Below, piece by piece: positions 58,048-64,000 of a stretch of 64,000 nt of DNA. Each line of letters opens with the position of its first letter. The stretch's first letter is position 1. The position numbers and the translations under genes are program-made. The notes under the pieces are model-generated. The model did not search any database, was not told the DNA's origin, and saw only the letters and a program-made list of their open reading frames with translations. Where the stretch lies: positions 2,706,859 through 2,770,858 of the forward strand of contig OX638294.1 of the NCBI GenBank assembly GCA_951812325.1, written 5' to 3'. Source of the stretch: an uncultured Thermoanaerobaculia bacterium (GTDB lineage Bacteria > Acidobacteriota > Thermoanaerobaculia > Multivoradales > Multivoraceae).

Positions 58048-59718
58048 GTGCCGCACCGCTCCTCCACCGCCGCCGCGACAGCGCCCGATCTGTCCGCGTG
58101 CGGGCTGTTGGGCGAGTTGCCGCGGCGGTTCCTCGACGGGTGTGACCTCGGCCTGCTCGAACCGCTGCGGTTCGTTCTTCCCGGGGACGAGGACACCCTG
58201 ATCGCGCCGCCCGACCAGGCGCCCGACCGGGGGCCCATCGCCGCCGCGCTCCGACGGCTGAACGCAGGCTACGGACACGCCGGGGCGACCCGGCTCACGG
58301 AGGGGCTCGCGGATCCTGAGACGCTCGTCGTGATGACCGGCCAGCAGTGCGGTCTCGGGGCGGGACCCCTGTTCACGCTGACCAAGGCAGCCGCCTGCGC
58401 CCTCTGGGCCGAGGAACTCACGCGTCTGGGCCGGCCTGCCGTGCCGCTGTTCTGGATGGCGTCGGAGGATCACGACTACGCCGAGGTCGCGCGGGCCTGC
58501 TTCCCGCCCGTGGGCCCCGAGACCCTGACCCTGGGCGAGGATCCGGCGCCGCTCAGGCCCGTCGGCAACCGGCCTCTCGGGCCGGCTGCCGAGGATCTGT
58601 TGGACCGGGTGCTGGACGCGGCGCCGAACGCCGACTATCGGCGGCGGATCGAGGATTGCAGGCAGCATCTCCGGCCGGACCGTTGCTTTGCCGAGTCCTT
58701 CGCCCGGCTCATGGTCCGGTTTCTGGGCGACCGCTGCCCCCTGCTGGTCGACTCGCAGCTTCCTGCGCTCAAGTCGGCCTCGGCGCCCGTGCTCGGCCGG
58801 CTGATCGAACGGCGGAATGACGTCGACCGGGCCCTGGGGCGGGCGGCAGCGGAGCTGAAGCGCCGGCATATCCGGCTTCCCGTGCGGTCGAAGAGCGGTG
58901 AGGCGCCGCTCTTCCTCCTTGACGGCGGCGAGCGGCGGCGGGTGGTCTGGGACGAGAACGGCGGCTACCGGCTGCGCGGCGGCGGCTCGGGAACGCTGGA
59001 GGGTCTGGCGGACACCCTGAACCGCGATCCGGAGGCGCTGAGCCCCGGGGTCCTGGCCCGTCCGGCGGTTCAGGACGCCGTCTTCGGCACCGCGCTCATG
59101 ATCCTCGGGCCCGGGGAATTGGCCTACATGACCCAGGCTCGCGCACTCTACGAAGCGCTGGAGGTCGCGGCGCCGGCGATGACCCTGCGGCCCCAGGTGC
59201 TGCTGCTTGGGGCACGCGAGCGCCGATGGCTGGAGCGTATCGAGGCGGAGGGAATCGACCTCGCGAATGTCCTTTCCCGGCCCGACGAGGTCGACCGGCG
59301 CCTTGCGGCTCGCAGCGACCTCGGTTTCATCGCCTCCGCCCGGGCAAAGGTGGATGCGGCACTCGACGACCTGGGATCCGGACACGGTCGCATCGATCCC
59401 TCGCTCGCCGGCGCCTGGCGCAAGACCGGAGCGAACCTGAGACGCGCTCTCGACCAGTTCGAGCGGCGGGTCGTGGCGGCGGCCGCGCGACGCGAAACCG
59501 TTCTCAGGGGCCGGATCGAGAGGTTGCGTGAGCACTGCCTGCCGAACGGCCACCTGCAGGAGCGGGAGTTCACGTCGCTCCACTGCCTTGCACGCTACGG
59601 CCCGGAACTCGTGCACCGTCTGGCGTCCATCGACCTGGACCCGCGGCGGTTGCAGCCGCTGGCGATGGACGCGACCCCGCCGCGGGACACTGCAACGCCA
59701 AGCGGCCAGACCGCGTAG
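58048..59718 (+). CDS. bshC: bacillithiol biosynthesis cysteine-adding enzyme BshC
   Basis: BshC adds cysteine to glucosaminyl malate, the last step of bacillithiol synthesis. The sequence has the Rossmann-like core with VVMTGQQCGLGAGPLFTLTK and VPLFWMASEDHDYAEV, both family hallmarks, and a C-terminal coiled coil. GTG at 58048 gives 556 residues, close to the usual 530-550; the frame is open upstream to an ATG at 57910, but that would give an atypical Cys/Pro-rich leader. bshA follows 11 bp later. Confidence 0.92.
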   Translation: MPHRSSTAAATAPDLSACGLLGELPRRFLDGCDLGLLEPLRFVLPGDEDTLIAPPDQAPDRGPIAAALRRLNAGYGHAGATRLTEGLADPETLVVMTGQQCGLGAGPLFTLTKAAACALWAEELTRLGRPAVPLFWMASEDHDYAEVARACFPPVGPETLTLGEDPAPLRPVGNRPLGPAAEDLLDRVLDAAPNADYRRRIEDCRQHLRPDRCFAESFARLMVRFLGDRCPLLVDSQLPALKSASAPVLGRLIERRNDVDRALGRAAAELKRRHIRLPVRSKSGEAPLFLLDGGERRRVVWDENGGYRLRGGGSGTLEGLADTLNRDPEALSPGVLARPAVQDAVFGTALMILGPGELAYMTQARALYEALEVAAPAMTLRPQVLLLGARERRWLERIEAEGIDLANVLSRPDEVDRRLAARSDLGFIASARAKVDAALDDLGSGHGRIDPSLAGAWRKTGANLRRALDQFERRVVAAAARRETVLRGRIERLREHCLPNGHLQEREFTSLHCLARYGPELVHRLASIDLDPRRLQPLAMDATPPRDTATPSGQTA

Positions 59719-59729
59719 AAGGGGGTCCG

Positions 59730-60914
59730 ATGCGCGTAGGGATCTGCTGTTTCCCGAGTTTCGGGGGCTCCGGGGTCGTTGCCTCCGAGTTGGCGCTTGC
59801 CTTGGCCGAAGGCGGGGACGCGGTGCATGTCGTCAGTTCCTCCCGTCCGCCGCGCCTGGTCGATGCGCCCGGCGTGCACCATCACCCGGTCGACGGTTCG
59901 GGAGTTCTGGAATACGGGCTCTTTGATCATCCCCCCTACACGCTGGCTTTGGCGAATCGGCTCGCCCAGGTCATCCGGGCCGGTCTGCTCGACCTGCTTC
60001 ACGTTCACTACGCGGCGCCGCATGCGGTGTCGGCGCTGCTGGCGCGACAGATGCTTGCGGACAGCGGGGGCGGGCCGCGGCCATGCCCGGTGGTGACCAC
60101 GGTGCATGGAACGGACGTGACCCTCGTGGGCGCCCATCCGAACTACAGCGACATCGTGGGATGGGCGCTCAGGGGCAGCGACTGTGTCACGGCCCCCAGC
60201 TACGCGCTGCAGCGGGAGGTTGCGGAGCGGTTCGCTCTCGACGCCCCGGTCGAGGTGATCCCCAACTTCGTTCCCGTAGCCGGATGCCCGACCGTGAAGC
60301 CTCCCGCCCGGTGCGATGGAGCGGAAAGCGGTTCTGGCGCATCGCCGGCGTCGCCCCCGCGCCTGCAGATCGTCCACGTGTCGAACTTCCGCCCGGTCAA
60401 ACGGGTCGCCGATGTCGTGGCCGCATTTGCTCTGGTGAGGCGCCAACTGCCTGCACGGCTCTGCCTGATCGGCGACGGTCCGGATCGTCCCGGCGCGGAG
60501 AGCCAATGCCGGCAGCTCGGGATCGGAGGCGATGTCCGTTTCCTCGGCAACCAGGCCCGCGTTGAGCCGATCCTGGACCGGAGCGATCTCTTCCTGTCGG
60601 CGTCTGAAACCGAGAGTTTCGGGCTGGCTTCGCTCGAGGCCCTGGCCAGAGGCGTGCCGGTGGTGGCCACGTGCACCGGGGGGGTGCCCGAAGTCGTCTG
60701 TCATGGCCGGAACGGACTGCTCTGTCCGGTTGGCGACGTGGAGGCGCTCGCGGAGAGCTGCATCTCCCTCCTCGCCGATCCCTCGCGCCGTGAGGCCTTT
60801 GCCCGCGACGGCCGTCGTTGGGCCCGCTCCAGCTTCGACCGCGGCGCGATCGTGGCGCGGTACCGCGAGGTCTACCGCGCTACACTGACGCCGGGAGGCG
60901 CCTCCGCACCTTAG
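59730..60914 (+). CDS. bshA: N-acetyl-alpha-D-glucosaminyl L-malate synthase BshA
   Basis: BshA is a GT4 glycosyltransferase that joins GlcNAc from UDP-GlcNAc to malate, the first step to bacillithiol. ICCFPSFGGSGVVASELALA, HVHYAAPHAVSALLA, TTVHGTDVTLVG and IVHVSNFRPVKRVADVV are characteristic, and ASETESFGLASLEALA is the nucleotide-sugar EX7E motif. 394 residues with a GGGG ribosome-binding site. An insertion (about 187-208, Ser/Ala/Gly-rich) precedes the second Rossmann domain. The deacetylase bshB is not in the window. Confidence 0.94.
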   Translation: MRVGICCFPSFGGSGVVASELALALAEGGDAVHVVSSSRPPRLVDAPGVHHHPVDGSGVLEYGLFDHPPYTLALANRLAQVIRAGLLDLLHVHYAAPHAVSALLARQMLADSGGGPRPCPVVTTVHGTDVTLVGAHPNYSDIVGWALRGSDCVTAPSYALQREVAERFALDAPVEVIPNFVPVAGCPTVKPPARCDGAESGSGASPASPPRLQIVHVSNFRPVKRVADVVAAFALVRRQLPARLCLIGDGPDRPGAESQCRQLGIGGDVRFLGNQARVEPILDRSDLFLSASETESFGLASLEALARGVPVVATCTGGVPEVVCHGRNGLLCPVGDVEALAESCISLLADPSRREAFARDGRRWARSSFDRGAIVARYREVYRATLTPGGASAP

Positions 60915-60947
60915 GCCCGGCGCGGCATTCGATGGGAAGGCAGACGC

Positions 60948-61352
60948 ATGACAGAACCGGCAGCGACTTCGCCCCCACCGCCCCCACCGCCCCCACCGGG
61001 ATCGCCGCCTCCCGCGTCTCCTCCTTCGGCCCCGGCGTGGTACGGGAATCTGATGGTGGTTCTCGCCTACCTCTGGGTCTTCGCGCTGGTACCGCTCATG
61101 GTCGAGGAGGAGGACGAAGAGATCAAGTGGCACGCGAAACACGGACTCGTCCTGCTGGGCGCGGAGATCGCGTTGTGGCTCGTGATGGAGCTCGCGGTGT
61201 TCGTGAGCGGGGGCCTCGGTTGCCTGCTCTTCCCGTTCTTCTTGATGGCGTTCGTTGCGTTCGTGCTGGTGCGGCTCGCCTGCATCGTGAAGGGCCTGCG
61301 CGGCGGTCGGTTCAAGCTTCCCCTGCTTTCGCGGCTGGTCGACCGCTTCTGA
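60948..61352 (+). CDS. DUF4870-like small membrane protein
   Basis: 134 residues: a Pro-rich N-terminal tail (a run of nine prolines, then SPPPASPPSAPAW) followed by membrane segments (LMVVLAYLWVFALVPLMV, LVLLGAEIALWLVMELAVFV, LLFPFFLMAFVAFVLVRL). EIKWHAKHGLVLL is the block that recalls DUF4870/TMEM proteins. The ribosome-binding site is GGGAAGGC. The role is unknown. It lies 33 bp after bshA. Confidence 0.75.
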   Translation: MTEPAATSPPPPPPPPPGSPPPASPPSAPAWYGNLMVVLAYLWVFALVPLMVEEEDEEIKWHAKHGLVLLGAEIALWLVMELAVFVSGGLGCLLFPFFLMAFVAFVLVRLACIVKGLRGGRFKLPLLSRLVDRF

Positions 61353-61455
61353 GCGGTCGGCTCCGCGCGCTGTGCGGCGCCGGATGGAGTGACGCAACCG
61401 GCCGCGATGCGGGGGTCGGGAACCGCAGGGTTTCCCGGACGGGGGCGCGCCCGCC

Positions 61456-61968
61456 GTGCGCCCGATGACGGCCGCGCGGACTCGTTGGCGGATGCGGCGG
61501 ATCGCGCCTCCCGGGCTCGTGTTGGCTATCGTCGTCGTGGGCGGGGCGTGCGGCCTGGATCTGCTGCGTCTCCCGGAGAACCAGCTCTCGGCCCGCGCAG
61601 CCGTAGCACTGATCGACGTGTACCGGACCGCCATGTCACCACTCCTCTCCCGTGCCGGTGTTCGTTGCCGCTTCGAGCCTTCGTGCAGCGAGTACGCTCG
61701 AGCATCGATCCGGGCGCGGGGGGTGGCGGCCGGCGGCCGGCGCAGCCTGGCGCGCCTGGCACGCTGCGGCCCGTGGACGCCGCCCGGCGCCGTGGACCCG
61801 GTGTCCGGGGACCTTCCTGCCCACGGGGGGCAACCGACCGCGCGGGTTGAGGGGGTGGTTGCCGCCCGGCCCGTGGAGGATCCCGGCGTGGGGGAGAGGC
61901 CTCGACCCGTCGTTGGCGCGTCTGCCGACCCCTTCGGGGTCACGGACGGTGACGGTCTGGCCTGCTGA
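61456..61968 (+). CDS. second YidD-like protein with an N-terminal membrane segment
   Basis: The central part (about 45-112) is YidD: VALIDVYRTAMSPLLSRAGV, RCRFEPSCSEYARASIRARG and RLARCGPW. Unlike the first yidD at 32928, it has an N-terminal hydrophobic stretch (PGLVLAIVVVGGACGLDLLR), which may be a membrane anchor or lipoprotein-like signal, and a C-terminal extension of about 55 residues that runs into the 98-bp tandem repeat. The extension is probably not functional. GTG at 61456 or an ATG nine bases later could start it. Confidence 0.75.
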   Translation: MRPMTAARTRWRMRRIAPPGLVLAIVVVGGACGLDLLRLPENQLSARAAVALIDVYRTAMSPLLSRAGVRCRFEPSCSEYARASIRARGVAAGGRRSLARLARCGPWTPPGAVDPVSGDLPAHGGQPTARVEGVVAARPVEDPGVGERPRPVVGASADPFGVTDGDGLAC

Positions 61969-62218
61969 AGCTCATGGAGACCACGAGGCGTGGTTGCTCC
62001 ATGTCCGCCGGCTCGGCCGGTCTCCCGACCCCACGGCGCGCGAGCTGTGATCGTCTTGCTTGTTGAAGTTCGCAGAGACCACGCGGCGCGGCTGCTCCGC
62101 GTCCGCTGGCTCGGCCAGTCTCCCGACCCCACGGTGGGCGATCTGTGACCATCTGGCCGGTTGAAGTTCGCAGAGACCACGCGGCGCGGCTGCTCCGCGT
62201 CCGCTGGCAGGACGGCCA
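61949..62218 (+). repeat. 98-bp tandem repeat at the start of the DUF971 gene
   Basis: Three units start at 61949, 62047 and 62145, exactly 98 bp apart. Each begins GTGAYNRTCTKG-like and contains GAAGTTCGCAGAGACCACGC and GGCTGCTCCGCGTCCGCTGG (the first unit is more diverged). The last unit is the first part of the DUF971 coding sequence. As 98 is not a multiple of three, the upstream units cannot extend the protein in frame. Confidence 0.8.
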
Positions 62219-62495
62219 CGAGAGCGACTACGAGTACGACGTTCTGCGCGGCTACTGCCCGTGCGCGATGTGCCAGGGCCACAACGCGGGCCCGCTCCGG
62301 TATCAGCCGCCGCCGCGGCCGGTGACCGCCCACACCGTGTCCCAGGTGGGCAACTACGCGCTCGGCATCGCCTGGTCCGACGGCCACTGGACCGGCATCT
62401 ACCGCTTCGACCTCCTGCGCCGCCTCTGCCCGTGCGACGAGTGCCGGACGGCACGATCACAGGCCGGCGAGAGGGGGGTCGGCAAGGACGGCTAG
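62145..62495 (+). CDS. DUF971 domain protein (Fe-S/BBOX-N-like)
   Basis: 116 residues of the DUF971 family, which forms the N-terminal domain of gamma-butyrobetaine hydroxylase and is also found as a stand-alone protein. The first cysteine pair is RGYCPCAMCQGHN and the second LRRLCPCDECRTAR; VGNYALGIAWSDGHWTGIY is the hallmark block. Such proteins probably bind zinc or Fe-S. The GTG start is inside the third tandem unit. The 3' end overlaps convergent mobA by 39 bp. Confidence 0.85.
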   Translation: MTIWPVEVRRDHAARLLRVRWQDGHESDYEYDVLRGYCPCAMCQGHNAGPLRYQPPPRPVTAHTVSQVGNYALGIAWSDGHWTGIYRFDLLRRLCPCDECRTARSQAGERGVGKDG

Positions 62496-63119
62496 GCGTC
62501 GAGCGCGAGCCCAGTCGTCGGCCGTGTTCACGTTCAGCAGAACGTGGTCCGGATCGCCGAACCTGCCGGCATCGATCGCTTCGACCCGGAGACCGGAGTC
62601 CTGGAGCGTCGGATAGAGGCGAAAGTCTCCCCCGGCGCCCCGGCGTTCGAGCAACTCCAGGGCGGACGGCTTCCACAGCGCGCAGGTGGGGTTCATCGAC
62701 CACCTATCCGTCGGGTCAAGAGCCGCCGCCGCCAGGTCAGCCCGGCTATCGGCGAGGGCAGCCAGCAGCTTCACCGGCACGAGCGGCAGATCGCAGGCAA
62801 GCACCAGTAGCTCCCGGTCGGGCCGCGACCGCGCCGCTCCGAGGACACCGGCCGCCGGTCCCGCGCCGGGGCCGTCCGGACTGGCCTCGACCGGTACGTC
62901 GGTTCCCGCCGGGATGCTCCCAATGCCGGCGTTTCCTGCGGCCACGAGGACTCTCTCGACCCCCTTGACCGCTGCCAGTCGATCGACCGCCCATTCGACC
63001 AACGTGGGCCCCGCCTCGTCCCCCCGCCGACCCGGCAGTCGAAGGCCCGCCTTGCTCTGCCCCAGCCGGCTACCCGCACCCCCGGCCAGCACGACCCCGA
63101 CAAGCGGCTTCGCCCTCAA
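62457..63119 (-). CDS. mobA: molybdenum cofactor guanylyltransferase-like protein
   Basis: A 220-residue NTP-transferase (MobA-like): VVLAGGAGSRLGQSKAGLRL at the N-terminus with the nucleotide loop and lysine, VEASPDGPGAGPAAGVL, and LVLACDLPLVPV with the metal aspartate. MobA joins GMP to molybdopterin; related MocA uses CMP. LLNVNTADDWARA near the C-terminus supports MobA. TTG at 63119 is the start. Convergent with the DUF971 gene. Confidence 0.82.
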   Translation of the reverse strand: MRAKPLVGVVLAGGAGSRLGQSKAGLRLPGRRGDEAGPTLVEWAVDRLAAVKGVERVLVAAGNAGIGSIPAGTDVPVEASPDGPGAGPAAGVLGAARSRPDRELLVLACDLPLVPVKLLAALADSRADLAAAALDPTDRWSMNPTCALWKPSALELLERRGAGGDFRLYPTLQDSGLRVEAIDAGRFGDPDHVLLNVNTADDWARARRLAVLADPPLAGL

Positions 63120-63515
63120 GTCGCCGCGCTCCCACCGGGCGGCCCGCCAGCTCGACGCCGTCCCGCCCGTTCAGAGCCCTGTGGGGAGGGTCCCTGCGGA
63201 CTCGAAGCGAGCGACGCTTGATGCCAGTTCGGAAGCCGGAGCGTACCGAAGCGAGCGGAGTGGAGTGAGCGCCAACCCTTCGCATTCTTCGGCAGCGCGA
63301 ACCCGGGTAGCGCGATCCTCGCCACCCGTGAACGAGTCCCTGCGTCCGTCATCGGCGCAAGAATGGCACGGCCGCTGGACCCTCCGCCCAAAGGCCCTGA
63401 AGCGGCGCGTGCAAGCAACGACCCCCACACGCCCCGCCGTCCGGCGCGGACTGGTAGGCTGCGCCGCGCCTGCGGCATGTGGCCTCAGGCGGATTCCTCT
63501 CTGGAGACCCTTCAG
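63120..63515. other. gap between mobA and the cyclophilin gene
   Basis: 396 bp without a supported gene. At 63193-63275 there are interlaced direct and inverted repeats (GAAGCGAGCGACGCTT, CCGAAGCGAGCGGAGTGGAG), related in style to the interior of the MITEs near ruvB (CACTCCGCTTCACTCGCTCC) but not clearly the same element. Confidence 0.4.
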
Positions 63516-64000
63516 ATGCACAGTTCACAAGCCGGACCATGGAGTCGCTTCTTGATTTACGCTGCTACGACCGTTCTGCTCGCCGCTCCGGCGATGGGCC
63601 AGGACGCGGCCCCGAGGGTCGCCCTCGAAACGAACCACGGCACGATCGTGCTCGAACTCGATCAGGAGAAGGCGCCGATCACGGTCGCGAACTTCCTGCA
63701 GTACGCGGAGCGGGGTTGGTACGACGGCACGATCTTTCACCGGGTGATGGACAGCTTCATGATCCAGGGCGGCGGGTTCACCCCGGACATGCAGCAGAAG
63801 ATCACGCGGCCGCCGATAAGGAACGAGGCTGACAACGGGCTTCTGAACGACCGCGGCACGGCGGCCATGGCCAGGACGGAAGACCCGGACAGTGCCACGG
63901 CCCAGTTCTTCATCAACCTTGAGGACAATGCCTTCCTCAATCGCGAGGAGGCTCACGACGGGGTTGGCTACGCCGTGTTCGGCAGGGTGGTCGAAGGCAT
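63516..64000 (+). CDS. secreted cyclophilin-type peptidyl-prolyl isomerase, 5' part
   Basis: The gene runs off the right edge. From the ATG at 63516 it encodes a signal peptide ([18 protein letters not shown]) and a cyclophilin domain: [52 protein letters not shown] and [11 protein letters not shown]. These correspond to the PPIase active-site segments with Arg and the FxxQ/QFFI residues. The protein is presumably periplasmic. An in-frame ATG 39 bp upstream (63477) is a less likely start because it would lengthen the signal peptide. GGAG lies 10 bp before 63516. Confidence 0.9.
   Translation, partial: MHSSQAGPWSRFLIYAATTVLLAAPAMGQDAAPRVALETNHGTIVLELDQEKAPITVANFLQYAERGWYDGTIFHRVMDSFMIQGGGFTPDMQQKITRPPIRNEADNGLLNDRGTAAMARTEDPDSATAQFFINLEDNAFLNREEAHDGVGYAVFGRVVEG

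Noticed and set aside
59595..62387. A 930-codon open frame on the minus strand across bshA and its neighbours
   Set aside because: It is antisense to bshC, bshA, the DUF4870-like gene and yidD2, is Arg/Pro/Gly-rich with no domain, and arises because high GC suppresses stop codons.

Overview
The window is a 64-kb piece of a very GC-rich bacterial chromosome that carries the replication-origin neighbourhood of the genome. Starts are often GTG or TTG, genes overlap tightly (ATGA, TGATG, GTGA junctions), and the gene set looks Gram-negative: a PpiD/SurA-like foldase, a lipoprotein penicillin-acylase homologue, signal peptidases and a bactofilin. Bacillithiol genes (bshC, bshA), an archaeal-type aspartate-semialdehyde dehydrogenase and a parABS-bactofilin cluster fit a member of the Acidobacteriota or a similarly deep lineage. 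That placement is inference from gene content, not a phylogeny.

Layout. 1-3 kb: end of a peptidyl-prolyl isomerase, then ruvA and ruvB, with ruvB flanked by two inverted 160-bp MITE-like elements. 3.2-9.4 kb: threonine operon (aspartokinase-homoserine dehydrogenase, asd, thrB, thrC). 9.7-13.5 kb, minus strand: sugar nucleotidyltransferase, CYTH protein, M20 peptidase, transaldolase. 13.5-21.9 kb, minus strand: gyrA, gyrB, dnaN, dnaA. 22.2-26.2 kb: mutY and two aminotransferases. 26.2-27.6 kb: an IS110-family element. 28.0-31.0 kb, minus strand: recR, ybaB, dnaX and the SRP RNA. 31.4-38.8 kb: tadA, two serine tRNAs, then the classical rpmH-rnpA-yidD-yidC-jag-rsmG-parA-parB run ending in a bactofilin, with a perfect parS at the rsmG start. 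38.9-43.1 kb: membrane phosphodiesterase (minus) and pyrK-pyrD-pyrF (plus). 43.3-44.8 kb: two signal peptidases I. 44.8-49.2 kb: repeat-rich gap, ComEA-like protein, pseudopilin, mtnA, DUF2332 protein. 49.5-53 kb: tmRNA and a decayed DNA-modification operon with two unknown upstream genes. 53.2-57.9 kb: penicillin acylase, toxin-antitoxin pair, small membrane protein, dusB. 58-64 kb: bshC-bshA, DUF4870-like protein, second yidD, DUF971 protein, mobA and the start of a secreted cyclophilin.

The core genes are ordinary; the unexplained structure is mostly between them. At least four kinds of intergenic repeat are visible: the MITE pair around ruvB; a dispersed element beginning TAGCAGCC whose TAG is the actual stop codon of dnaN, jag and a lepB; a hairpin-bearing element of about 115 bp present twice plus a fragment; and short displaced copies of gyrA, gyrB and the thrC tail. 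Several genes also have a TANNNT box 6-10 nt before the start codon, which suggests leaderless or near-leaderless transcripts. The best candidate for an undescribed protein system is the small-protein/membrane-protein pair in front of the broken methyltransferase at 50.1-52.8 kb.
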